This document shows positions 1 through 7,482 of a DNA stretch of 12,355 bases, piece by piece. This DNA is from an uncultured Campylobacter sp. Lineage in GTDB: Bacteria > Campylobacterota > Campylobacteria > Campylobacterales > Campylobacteraceae. Under the pieces are notes generated by a model. The model did no database searches. It worked only from the letters and a program-made list of their open reading frames with translations, and was not told the origin of the DNA. The DNA lies in contig CAKVAF010000022.1 of NCBI GenBank assembly GCA_934718785.1, forward strand, positions 1 through 12,355, given 5' to 3'. A program made the position numbers and the translations under genes. Numbering within the stretch: position 1 is the stretch's first letter; each line of letters opens with the position of its first letter.

Positions 1-1163
1 TTAACGATGAAAATCAAAAATTAAATTATCAAACCATTCCTGCAAATTTAGCTTGGGAGATGAATTTGCCTTTGCCACCGGGCTATAAATTATTTCTTTT
101 TGTTTTAGCAGGCACAGGAATGAATGCTACAACGTATTTATTAAGACATTGCGGCGTTAAAATAACTACCTATTGGTATCCTATGGATATTCAATATATA
201 GAAAGTTATAATTTACTTAAGGATAAAACAAATTTTGTTGCTATACCGCTTAACAATAATGAAAAATTGATTCATCTTCTTACCCATAGAGCACCTGCTA
301 TTTGTATTTTAAGAGATCCTATTTCTCAAATCAAACCTTATTTCAATCATCATGGAGGAATAAATAATAATAAAATTATTAGGGAGTTTAATCTCGGAAC
401 AGATTTGAATGAACTTTTTCGGGTCAATATACCCTATCAGTTTCGTTTTGCAGATGGTACGGGCCCAAATTTAGAGGCAGGAATTAATTATTTTTCTCAA
501 AATGATGGGCAAGGACATTTTTATTTAGATTTTTTAGTCCGAGCAACTAAGAATATTGTTACGGAATTAAATTATTTTAAAATGGATGAGATTAAACCTG
601 AAGCCGCGTATGATACTTTTTGCAAATTAGCAGATAAATTTAATTTTCAAAAACCTAACAAAAGTGATATTTTATTTAGAAAAAATACAGGTTCAATGGA
701 TGAGTTGGCTGATTCTTACTTTTTTCCTAGAAAGATGTTTGTAGAATTAAAGGATAAAACAATTAGTTTTGAAGTCTTAAACTATCAAAATGAAAGTGAA
801 AAAACAAATTATATTAAGGAATTCACGCAAAATGAATATATTACAAATACTTTGAAAGTGGGTTTATTTTGCGATAAGAAAGATTTTCAAATACTAAAAG
901 AAAGTTCCAAATTTAAGGAAGTCCAAATGTATCTACAAGAATACTTCAAACGCTTGCAAGGATTTTATGAGAAAACAGCCAAATCCTTAATTACTGAAAA
1001 TAAAATTTTAACTTATATGAAAGAACATTCTTTTCTACTTTCGGCTTATAAAAAAATTTTTGATAATTGCTATAGTGAAGTGCGTAAAAATCGCCCAGAT
1101 ATTATCGCGTCGTGGAAATACTACGCTGAGTTTGAAAGGCTTTGCAAGGAGTTTGGGGTTTGA
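1..1163 (+). CDS. DUF2972-like putative capsule transferase, 5'-partial (possible MeOPN transferase)
   Basis: The reading frame is open from base 3 through the ATG at base 60, which has no properly spaced ribosome site. The gene therefore starts left of the window and at least 386 residues of its C-terminal part are visible. Numbering from the base-60 Met, an NLPLPPGYK segment leads into a hydrophobic strand and the loop AGTGMNATTYLL (residues 17-28). A second strand ends in ICILRDPISQIKPYFNH (81-97). This layout recalls the Campylobacter/Helicobacter DUF2972 family, and the two motifs resemble the 5'- and 3'-phosphate-binding segments of PAPS-dependent sulfotransferases. The family call rests on recalled patterns, not a search. 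In C. jejuni the genes at this place (Cj1421, Cj1422) are MeOPN transferases, so transfer of the phosphoramidate to capsule sugars is the favoured inference. Another capsule transferase is possible. No poly-G tract is visible in this part, but the true start is missing. Confidence 0.6.
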   Translation, partial: NDENQKLNYQTIPANLAWEMNLPLPPGYKLFLFVLAGTGMNATTYLLRHCGVKITTYWYPMDIQYIESYNLLKDKTNFVAIPLNNNEKLIHLLTHRAPAICILRDPISQIKPYFNHHGGINNNKIIREFNLGTDLNELFRVNIPYQFRFADGTGPNLEAGINYFSQNDGQGHFYLDFLVRATKNIVTELNYFKMDEIKPEAAYDTFCKLADKFNFQKPNKSDILFRKNTGSMDELADSYFFPRKMFVELKDKTISFEVLNYQNESEKTNYIKEFTQNEYITNTLKVGLFCDKKDFQILKESSKFKEVQMYLQEYFKRLQGFYEKTAKSLITENKILTYMKEHSFLLSAYKKIFDNCYSEVRKNRPDIIASWKYYAEFERLCKEFGV

Positions 1164-1221
1164 GTTTGCATTATGATGAGAAACACGAAGTAGTGAGTGC
1201 ATTGTTTTTATTTATTAATAT

Positions 1222-1246
1222 GAGATTGCTTCGCTCGCAATGACAG
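1222..1246. repeat. Short palindromic intergenic repeat
   Basis: In the gap after the transferase gene, ATTGC and GCAAT bracket a TTCGCTC loop. Read on the minus strand it gives CTGTCATTGCGAGCGAAGC. Similar pieces occur in the gaps near 5413 and 7483-7540. It resembles short GTCATTGCGAGC-type intergenic repeats that I recall from many bacterial genomes. No gene or clear promoter is seen elsewhere in the 1164-1278 gap. Confidence 0.45.
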
Positions 1247-1278
1247 ATTGAGTATTTTAAATTTAAAAAGGAGAAAAC

Positions 1279-1305
1279 ATGAAATCAAAAGGAGTTTTAC
1301 GATGA
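1279..1305 (+). other. Possible 8-codon leader ORF (MKSKGVLR) coupled to the next start
   Basis: ATG at 1279 follows AAGGAG (1268-1273) at good spacing. It encodes MKSKGVLR and stops at TGA 1303-1305, which overlaps the methyltransferase ATG (1302-1304) as ATGA. The unit AAAAGGAG plus ATGAAA occurs twice in tandem here, once for each start. It may be a true leader peptide or only a duplicated start region. Translation is unproven. Confidence 0.3.
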
Positions 1306-2145
1306 AACAAGGAGATTTTAGCACTCTTGCTAAACACTATCATAACCGCCCTGCATATAGTGCCTACTTACTTAGTAAGCTTTTACGCTGCGTCAATGAT
1401 GAAAATTTGCCCTTAAGCGAATTTAAGGTCGCTGAAGTAGGCGCTGGCACAGCTAAGCTTACAAAAATGCTTGCAAAAGACTTTGGCTTACAAGTTGAAG
1501 CTGTCGAGCCCAATGATGAAATGCGTGCCGAGGGCATTAAGGATACTAAAAATTTAAGTATAAATTGGCACAAAGGAAGTGGCGAGGACACCACGCTTAA
1601 GAGTCAAAGTGCAAATTGGCTTGTGATGGCAAGCTCCTTTCACTGGACTGATCCTAAAAAATCTTTGCCAGAATTTGCAAGGGTTTTAAAAGGAGAAAGC
1701 TTAAAAAAGAGTGAAAAAAGCTTAAATAGCGGCAAAAACTCACATTCCTCACAAGGGGGGGGGGGGGTATGGCTATTTTAGCATTATCTACAACCCACGC
1801 CACATCGTAAAAGGCTCGATTTTTGATGAAATCGAAGAAGAAATTAAGAATATTACTCCAGAGCTTACTCGCGTGAGTAGTGGCTCTCAAAATGTGAAAA
1901 ATTGGGATGAAATCCTTGTAAGCACAGGAGATTTTACAGACTGCTTTTTTATGGAGTGTGATTATAGTGAAGTATGGAGCAAAGAGCGATATATGGGAGC
2001 TTGGCACTCTGTAAATGATATACAAGCACAAGCAGGTGAAAAGAAATGGCAAAAGATTTTGCAAATGATAGAAAGCAAAATCAAGAACCTTGATGAGCTG
2101 GTAATCCCTTATAAAATAAGGGCTTGGACGGCTAGAAAGGCTTAA
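1302..2145 (+). CDS. SAM-dependent methyltransferase (Cj1420-like), phase-variable, frameshifted OFF by a G13 tract
   Basis: This is a class I SAM methyltransferase, expected to act in O-methylation for the MeOPN capsule modification. The start at 1302 is chosen because AAAGGAG lies 7 bases upstream; a TTG at 1248 in the same frame has no ribosome site. Motif I is EVGAGTAKL (45-53) and the acidic end of strand 2 is E69 in VEPND. At residues 152-155 the frame enters the 13-G tract and stops at TAG 1779-1781, giving only 159 residues. The frame that continues after the tract reads YGYFSIIYNPRH and runs to TAA 2143-2145, ending in IRAWTARKA, which matches the paralogue's TRAWSAKKV. Twelve G's (or 9 or 15) would join the halves into about 280 residues. 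The C. jejuni counterpart Cj1420 is a known poly-G contingency gene, so this is read as a phase-OFF allele, not a decayed gene. A homopolymer sequencing error would look the same. Confidence 0.85.
1755..1767 (+). repeat. Poly-G13 phase-variation tract
   Basis: Thirteen consecutive G's lie inside the first methyltransferase gene. Reading 12 G's as four glycine codons would continue into TAT GGC TAT TTT, so the 13th G causes the +1 shift. In Campylobacter such tracts slip at high frequency and switch surface-structure genes on and off. Confidence 0.95.
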
Positions 2146-2146
2146 A

Positions 2147-2185
2147 ATTTCGCACCTGCTTTTTTTTTAAAGAAAGGTGCGAAAT
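2147..2185 (+). promoter_or_regulatory. Hairpin covering the ribosome site and start codon of the second methyltransferase
   Basis: ATTTCGCACCT (2147-2157) and AGGTGCGAAAT (2175-2185) are perfect 11-bp complements separated by a 17-base loop with nine T's. The 3' arm includes the GG of the ribosome site (2176-2177) and the first two bases of the ATG at 2184. The 5' arm starts 2 bases after the stop codon of the first methyltransferase. A ribosome ending there would cover it and free the start. The repeat is seen directly; the coupling function is inferred. Confidence 0.6.
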
Positions 2186-2966
2186 GAAAAAAATTGTAGA
2201 ACAAGTTTGGGACTATACAAAACACGCTAAATTTTATGAATACAGACCAAATTATGCGCAAAAAAGTATAGATATGTTGCTAAGTTTAGCCAAAAATGAG
2301 CCAAATGAGAGGCTAAAAGTCGCAGATATTGGCGCTGGAACTGGAAATTTAAGTGTGATGCTTTTAGAAAGAGGATGTGAAGTAGTAAGCGTAGAGCCAA
2401 ATGATGCGATGAGAGAGATAGGCATAGAGCGAACAAAGGGTGCTAATATCAAGTGGGTGCGTGCCACGGGACTTGAAACAGGGCTTGAAAATGCTAGTTT
2501 TGACTGGGTAACATTTGGCTCTAGTTTTAATGTGATGGATAGAAACAAGGCTTTAGAAGAAGCTCACCGTTTATTAAAAATGGGGCGTTATTTTTCTTGT
2601 ATGTGGAATCACAGAGATTTAAATGATGAGATTCAAAAAATAGCTCAAAAATGTATTTTAGAGCTTGTGCCAAATTATGAAACGGGGGTGCGCCGTGAAG
2701 ATCAGCGTCCTGTGATTGAAAAAAAGAAAGATTTGTTTGATTTAGTCGTGTATTTAGAAGAAGATTTTTACTTTCATCAAAGTAGAGCTAATTATATCAA
2801 GGCTTGGCAAAGTGTGAAAAATCCTTACTGGGACTTAGAGAGCAAAGACGGACAAACACTTTTTGAAAAAATCATCAAACTTTGGGAAAAAGAACTACCA
2901 AATGACTTTGACATAAAATACACAACAAGGGCTTGGAGTGCTAAAAAAGTGGGTAAAGGGCTTTAA
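2184..2966 (+). CDS. SAM-dependent methyltransferase (Cj1419-like), MeOPN pathway
   Basis: This 260-residue class I methyltransferase is intact and is a paralogue of the gene just upstream. Motif I is ADIGAGTGNL (47-56) and strand 2 ends in VEPND with E71. Both proteins share the N-terminal KHAKFYEYRPNY/KHYHNRPAYS-type block and the C-terminal RAWSAKK/RAWTARK block, which points to a tandem duplication. It lacks the roughly 24-residue insert that carries the poly-G tract in its neighbour. The start has AAAGG six bases upstream, buried in an 11-bp hairpin. By position it corresponds to Cj1419 of C. jejuni. The methyl acceptor cannot be read from sequence; an intermediate or product of the phosphoramidate pathway is likely. 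Only 18 bases separate it from the kinase gene. Confidence 0.85.
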   Translation: MKKIVEQVWDYTKHAKFYEYRPNYAQKSIDMLLSLAKNEPNERLKVADIGAGTGNLSVMLLERGCEVVSVEPNDAMREIGIERTKGANIKWVRATGLETGLENASFDWVTFGSSFNVMDRNKALEEAHRLLKMGRYFSCMWNHRDLNDEIQKIAQKCILELVPNYETGVRREDQRPVIEKKKDLFDLVVYLEEDFYFHQSRANYIKAWQSVKNPYWDLESKDGQTLFEKIIKLWEKELPNDFDIKYTTRAWSAKKVGKGL

Positions 2967-2984
2967 AAGCTAGAAAGGAAAAAT

Positions 2985-5354
2985 ATGCAAAAACTAAACT
3001 TTGAGACTAAGGCAGGGAATTTAAAAAATTTACAAAACAAGCTTAAGAGTGCTAAAATTTTGCCCTTAATCATCACAAGTTTAAAAGAATTTCAAAAAAA
3101 TGAAGAGATTGTTTTTAAAAATATTTTAGAGCTAAATGCTGATAAAATCATCATTAGAAGCAGCTCACAAAGCGAGGATACAAAGGGCTTTTCAAATGCT
3201 GGGGCCTTTTTATCCCTAGCAAAGATTAAAGCACAGGATAAAAAAGAAGTTAAAAAAGCTCTTTTAAAAGTAGCAAGCTCAATGCCTAGTGAAAAAGATG
3301 AAATTTTAATCCAGCCTTGCTTAGAAAAAATTAGCCTTTGTGGTGTAGCATTTAGTGCAGATAAGGATAATCTAGCGCCCTATTTTTGCATACAATATGA
3401 TGAAAGCGGCAGTAATGATAGCATTACAAGTGGAGCAAAAACAAAGATTAAAAGCTTTTTTCACTATAAATTTGCTCCCTTGCCACAAAATAAGCATTTA
3501 AGTGCTATCATAAAGCTTATAAAAGAGCTTGAAAAAATTTATGAATATACTTTTTTAGATATAGAATTTGCCTTTGCTAAGGATGAGTTTTTGCATTTAA
3601 AAAATTTAAATAAAAAAGCTCATTTACAAGAAAAACTCTATCTTTTGCAAGTGCGCCCTATAAGCACGCAAAATAAATTAAATCTTTATGAAGCACTGCC
3701 AAAACAGGCTTTAAATAGACTTTACAAAAGGCTTATAAGCCTTCAAATGCCAAAGCCTCGCATTTTAGGTAAAAAGGCTCTTTTTGGCGTGATGCCTGAT
3801 TGGAATCCTGCTGAGATTATAGGACTTCGCCCAAAGCGCCTTGCCTTTAGCCTTTATAAAGAAATCATTACGGATAATATTTGGGCTTATCAAAGGGATA
3901 ATTATGGCTACAAAGATTTACGCTCTCATCCGCTGATGCATTCGTTTTTGGGCATACCTTTCATTGATGTTAGGGTGAGCTTTAATTCTTTCGTGCCTAA
4001 AAATTTAGATACAAATATAGCTAAAAAGCTCGTAAATTTTTATTTACAAAGCCTTTTAAAAGCTCCAAATTTACACGATAAGGTGGAATTTGAGATTATT
4101 TTTTCTTGCTATGATTTAAACACGGCTCAAAAGCTTAAAAAACTGCTTGATTTTTCTTTTAATGAAAATGAGCTTAAAAGGCTTGAATTTGCACTTTTAG
4201 AGCTTACAAATAAGATTTTAGATAAAGAAAATGGACTTTATTTAAAAGACATTTCAAAAACTAAGAAATTAATCACTGCTTTTAATGAGCTTAAATCCTC
4301 AAAGCTTCCTTTATTTGATAAAATTTACTGGCTTTTAGAGGAGTGTAAAAGATATGGCACACTGCCCTTTGCAGGTGTAGCTAGGGCTGCTTTTGTAGCT
4401 ATGCAGCTTTTAAACTCTCTTGTTGAAATCAATTTTTTAAGCCAACAAGAAAAAGAAGCTTTTTTAAACTCCTTAGAAACTGTGAGTAAAAAGCTTGCTA
4501 TAAAAAGTGCGAGCTTAAATAATAAAAACAAAAAAAGCTTTTTAAAAGAATTCGGCCATTTAAGAGCTGGCACTTATAATATCTTATCAAAGCGTTATGA
4601 TGAGGGCTTTGAGGAGTATTTTAACGGTGATAGTATCTTAAATTTAAATAAGAAAAAAGAATTTAAACTTGATACAAAAAGGCTTAAAAAACTTGACAAG
4701 CTTTTGAAAGAAAATGGGCTTAAACTTAGTGCTAAAGAGCTTTTTGCCTTTTTTAAAAAGGCTATTGAGGGCAGGGAATTTGTGAAATTTGAATTTAGCA
4801 AGCTTCTTTCTTATGCTATCGAGCTTATAAAAGAGCTTGGGGAAAATTATGGTATAAAAAAAGAAGAAATGGCTTATTTAGATATTAAAAATATCTTAGA
4901 TTTATACTCATCTTTGTATTCAAAAAGCCCTAAAGATAGATTTTTAGACGAGATTAAGAAAAGTAAAAAAGAATATGAATTAAGCCATGCTCTAAAACTG
5001 CCCCCACTTCTTAGCGAGCCCTCACAAGTTTTTAGCTTTTTTACACCCGTTTTAAATGCAAATTTCATCACACAAAAAAGTATCACAGCAAGCACGGCTT
5101 TAGAAAATGAAAGCGATTTAAAAGATAAAATCGTGCTTATTAGCTCGGCTGATCCTGGGTATGATTATTTATTTTCTAAAAATATCGCTGGCTTTATCAC
5201 TTGTTATGGGGGTGCAAATTCTCATATGGCAATTAGAGCTAGCGAGCTTGATTTGCCAGCTGTCATAGGCGTGGGTGAAGAAACTTTTAAGCAGTATTTA
5301 AATGCTAAAAAGTTAGTGATGGACTGTGCGAGCGAGCAAATCATTTGCTTGTAA
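2985..5354 (+). CDS. L-glutamine kinase (Cj1418-like, PEP-synthase-like), first step of MeOPN synthesis
   Basis: In C. jejuni this enzyme uses ATP to phosphorylate the amide of L-glutamine, giving glutamine phosphate, AMP and Pi, the source of the P-N bond. The 789-residue protein has the family architecture. An N-terminal PPDK-type ATP-binding domain contains [11 protein letters not shown] (55-65), LDIEFAF (191-197) and LQVRPIS (221-227). A long central domain begins near [15 protein letters not shown]-terminal swivelling phosphohistidine domain carries [19 protein letters not shown], with the likely catalytic His at 747. It is annotated elsewhere as a PEP synthase-like phosphotransferase, but it is not a full PEP synthase because the C-terminal PEP-binding barrel is absent. 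The ribosome site is AAAGGA. It ends 175 bases before the next pathway gene, in a gap that holds repeats. Confidence 0.88.
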   Translation: MQKLNFETKAGNLKNLQNKLKSAKILPLIITSLKEFQKNEEIVFKNILELNADKIIIRSSSQSEDTKGFSNAGAFLSLAKIKAQDKKEVKKALLKVASSMPSEKDEILIQPCLEKISLCGVAFSADKDNLAPYFCIQYDESGSNDSITSGAKTKIKSFFHYKFAPLPQNKHLSAIIKLIKELEKIYEYTFLDIEFAFAKDEFLHLKNLNKKAHLQEKLYLLQVRPISTQNKLNLYEALPKQALNRLYKRLISLQMPKPRILGKKALFGVMPDWNPAEIIGLRPKRLAFSLYKEIITDNIWAYQRDNYGYKDLRSHPLMHSFLGIPFIDVRVSFNSFVPKNLDTNIAKKLVNFYLQSLLKAPNLHDKVEFEIIFSCYDLNTAQKLKKLLDFSFNENELKRLEFALLELTNKILDKENGLYLKDISKTKKLITAFNELKSSKLPLFDKIYWLLEECKRYGTLPFAGVARAAFVAMQLLNSLVEINFLSQQEKEAFLNSLETVSKKLAIKSASLNNKNKKSFLKEFGHLRAGTYNILSKRYDEGFEEYFNGDSILNLNKKKEFKLDTKRLKKLDKLLKENGLKLSAKELFAFFKKAIEGREFVKFEFSKLLSYAIELIKELGENYGIKKEEMAYLDIKNILDLYSSLYSKSPKDRFLDEIKKSKKEYELSHALKLPPLLSEPSQVFSFFTPVLNANFITQKSITASTALENESDLKDKIVLISSADPGYDYLFSKNIAGFITCYGGANSHMAIRASELDLPAVIGVGEETFKQYLNAKKLVMDCASEQIICL

Positions 5355-5412
5355 AAGAATGTGCTTTTAAATTTAAAAATAAATTCTAGGTTGCTTTAGT
5401 AAATAGCTTAGC

Positions 5413-5467
5413 CGTCATTGAGAGCCGACAAAATCGGCGTGGTAATATAAAATTTGCGTAGCAAATT
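5413..5467. repeat. Repeat-rich intergenic segment with two hairpins inside the MeOPN gene set
   Basis: A CGTCATTGAGAG start is followed by the hairpin GCCGA-CAAAA-TCGGC (5424-5438) and the palindrome AATTTGC-GTA-GCAAATT (5451-5467). CGTGGTAATATAAA (5438-5451) recurs nearly exactly as CGTGGCAATATAAA from 5468. The start matches the intergenic repeats near 1222 and 7532. The 5355-5529 gap holds no ORF, and neither hairpin is followed by a T-run. Confidence 0.45.
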
Positions 5468-5529
5468 CGTGGCAATATAAATTTACATAAATTTAAAGAC
5501 TTTTAAAAGCAAAGTTAGAAAGGATAAGT

Positions 5530-6165
5530 TTGAAATTTATCAGTATTTCTCAAAGATTATTAGAAAATGAAAGCTATTTTGAGATAAGAGAGGCTTTAAG
5601 CATTGAATGGGGCGCACTTTTTGCTAAAAATACTTTGTTTAAAGGGCTTTGCCCCTTACCTTTAAGTGTAAAAATTCCCTTTAAAACTTATGCGCCTTTT
5701 TTAAGTGGGGTAATTTTAAGCGGAGGCAATGATTTAAGCCTTTTTAATGAAAGCCTTTTATCTAAAATGCGTGATGAGTATGAAATGAGCGTCATTAAAG
5801 AATGTATAAGGCTTAAAATGCCTTTGCTTGGTGTTTGTAGGGGTGCACAAATTATCGCACATTTTTTTAAAAGTGAGCTAAAAAAATGCGAGAAACACAC
5901 AAAAGAGCATTTGATTATAAAGTTAAATGAGCCTTATAAAAAAGTGCTTGTAAATTCCTTTCACAATTACGCTATTTTTAAGCTTGGCAAGGACTTAAAC
6001 CCTCTTTTTAAAAGTGAAGATGAGAGTATAGAAGCCTTTAAACACAAAAATTTGCCCATTTTTGCTCTGCTTTGGCACATAGAAAGAGCACACGGCTTAG
6101 CTGAAAAAAGTATTTTGAAAGAATGGCTTAGTGCTGTTAAAGATTATGAAAGGAAAGTAAAATGA
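5530..6165 (+). CDS. Gamma-glutamyl-CDP-amidate hydrolase (Cj1417-like, class I glutamine amidotransferase fold)
   Basis: In C. jejuni this enzyme hydrolyses CDP-glutamine to glutamate and cytidine diphosphoramidate. The 211-residue protein has the class I amidotransferase/peptidase C26 triad: nucleophile C103 in LLGVCRGAQ, then H183 and E185 in LWHIERAH. An oxyanion-side loop reads LSGGNDLS (63-70). It stands alone with no synthase domain, as expected for a hydrolase. Translation starts at TTG 5530, since AAAGGA lies at 5518-5523 with proper spacing and the protein then begins KFISISQRL; no nearby ATG is better. Its TGA stop overlaps the next gene's ATG as ATGA (6162-6165), so the two are translationally coupled. 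The unusual start codon suggests modest expression. Confidence 0.85.
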   Translation: MKFISISQRLLENESYFEIREALSIEWGALFAKNTLFKGLCPLPLSVKIPFKTYAPFLSGVILSGGNDLSLFNESLLSKMRDEYEMSVIKECIRLKMPLLGVCRGAQIIAHFFKSELKKCEKHTKEHLIIKLNEPYKKVLVNSFHNYAIFKLGKDLNPLFKSEDESIEAFKHKNLPIFALLWHIERAHGLAEKSILKEWLSAVKDYERKVK

Positions 6166-6926
6166 AAGCTTTAATTTTAGCTGCTGGCTTTGGTTCAAGG
6201 CTTATGCCCCTAACTGAAAATAAGCCAAAATGTATGGTGGAGTATAAAAATAAAAAGCTTATTGACTATGAAATTACGGCTTTAAAAGAAGCAGGAGTTG
6301 GTGAAATCGCTGTCGTTGGCGGGTATAAATTTGAAATTTTAAAAGAGTATTTAAAGACTAAATTTAGCATTTCAAGTTTTTTTGAAAACGCACAATTTGC
6401 ACACACAAATATGGTGCAAACGCTATTTTGTGCAAAAGATTTTTTACAAAAATGTATGGATGAGAAAGAGGATTTAATTATAAGTTATGCAGATATTATC
6501 TACTCAAAAGAAGTGGCTTTGAAACTTGTAAAAAGTGAAGAAGAATTTAGCATAGTCGTGGATAAAGCTTGGCTTAGTCTTTGGGAAAAAAGATTTAAAA
6601 ACCCCTTAGAAGATGCTGAAAGCTTGAAAATAAAAAACGGCCTTATAAAAGAGCTTGGTAAAAAAGATAAAAATTATGATGAGATAGAGGCTCAATACAT
6701 AGGGCTTTTTAAGTTCTCTCATACTTTTTTACCTAAGCTTATAAAATGTTTTAAAAGCCTCGATAAAAGCGCAAAATATGACGGACAAGACTTTGATAAT
6801 ATGTATATGACAAGTTTTTTACAAATTTTAATCAATCATTTTGATAATGCAAAGGCCGTTTTAATCAACGGAGGCTGGGGCGAGATTGATTTTAAAAAAG
6901 ACTTAGAAATACAAATTGAAATTTAA
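6162..6926 (+). CDS. CTP:phosphoglutamine cytidylyltransferase (Cj1416-like)
   Basis: In C. jejuni this enzyme couples CTP with L-glutamine phosphate to give CDP-glutamine and pyrophosphate. The 254-residue protein has the sugar-nucleotidyltransferase signature LAAGFGSRLMPLTENKPK (6-23) with K23. A metal-binding aspartate is likely D111 in ISYADIIYS, and the C-terminal GGWGEID (237-243) is a typical second metal/substrate segment. The HTNMVQTLFCA block (81-91) resembles LicC-type choline-phosphate cytidylyltransferases. The gene overlaps the hydrolase gene by 4 bases and lies 12 bases before the kinase gene, as in one operon. Confidence 0.86.
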   Translation: MKALILAAGFGSRLMPLTENKPKCMVEYKNKKLIDYEITALKEAGVGEIAVVGGYKFEILKEYLKTKFSISSFFENAQFAHTNMVQTLFCAKDFLQKCMDEKEDLIISYADIIYSKEVALKLVKSEEEFSIVVDKAWLSLWEKRFKNPLEDAESLKIKNGLIKELGKKDKNYDEIEAQYIGLFKFSHTFLPKLIKCFKSLDKSAKYDGQDFDNMYMTSFLQILINHFDNAKAVLINGGWGEIDFKKDLEIQIEI

Positions 6927-6938
6927 AAAGGCTAAAAA

Positions 6939-7472
6939 ATGAGTGAAAATTTAAAAGAAGGCGCAGTGATTTGGCTTACAGGACTTGCAGGAAGTGGTAA
7001 AAGCTTTTTAGCTCAAAAGCTTTGTGAAAGCTTAAGAAAAGAATATTCTAATGTGATTTATTTAGACGGAGACGAGCTAAGAGAGCTTTTGGGGCATTTT
7101 GGCTATGATAAAAAGGGTAGGCTTGAAGTAAGCTTTAAAAGGGCTAAATTTGCTAAGTTTTTAAGCGAACAAGGTGCGCTTGTGGTGGTGAGTGCGATTT
7201 CTATGTTTAATGAGGTGTATAAATTTAATAGAGAGAATTTGAAAAATTATTTTGAAGTGTATGTAAAATGTGATTTTGAGGAGCTTAAAAGACGCGATAA
7301 AAAGACACTTTATAGCAGGGCTTTAAAAAAAGAGCTTGAAAATGTGGTGGGTGTGGATATAAAATATGACGAGCCAAAGTCTGATTTCATCATAGACAAT
7401 AGCGATTTTAAAGACACACAAAGCAAGCTTGAGAGCCTTTTAAAATCTATCAAAGAACAATTAAACATTTAA
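6939..7472 (+). CDS. cysC: Cytidine diphosphoramidate kinase (Cj1415-like, APS kinase family)
   Basis: The C. jejuni counterpart, annotated cysC, adds a 3'-phosphate to cytidine diphosphoramidate. This parallels the formation of PAPS from APS. The 177-residue protein has an N-terminal P-loop GLAGSGKS (15-22), then YLDGDELRELLG with the family's DGD motif, and RAKFAKFLSEQGALVVVSAIS, matching the APS-kinase core. A sulfate-assimilation role is possible by homology alone, but no sulfate-assimilation genes are nearby and the pathway neighbours favour the phosphoramidate role. The ribosome site AAAGG lies before the ATG. It is the last + strand gene of the block. No strong rho-independent terminator is seen before the convergent lipoprotein gene. 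Confidence 0.85.
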   Translation: MSENLKEGAVIWLTGLAGSGKSFLAQKLCESLRKEYSNVIYLDGDELRELLGHFGYDKKGRLEVSFKRAKFAKFLSEQGALVVVSAISMFNEVYKFNRENLKNYFEVYVKCDFEELKRRDKKTLYSRALKKELENVVGVDIKYDEPKSDFIIDNSDFKDTQSKLESLLKSIKEQLNI

Positions 7473-7482
7473 AATCCTATCC

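Noticed and set aside
60..62. ATG at 60 as the true start of the first gene
   Set aside because: The frame stays open to the window edge, the upstream residues (IPANLAWE) look like part of the family, and the GGGAG directly touches the ATG, too close to work.
1248..1301. TTG at 1248 as start of the first methyltransferase, adding 18 residues
   Set aside because: It has no ribosome site, and the added residues are basic and unlike the paralogue. The ATG at 1302 follows AAAGGAG.
1654..2064. Minus-strand 136-codon ORF across the methyltransferase
   Set aside because: It is a shadow of the coding strand, low in complexity, crosses the G tract and has no start signals or family resemblance.
1873..2145. 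A separate 90-residue gene starting at GTG 1873
   Set aside because: The frame is open without interruption from the poly-G tract, the sequence matches the C-terminal half of the methyltransferase, and no ribosome site precedes the GTG.
2160..2168. Nine T's after a GC-containing arm read as an intrinsic terminator of the first methyltransferase
   Set aside because: The T-run lies in the hairpin loop, not after the completed stem, so it does not fit a terminator.
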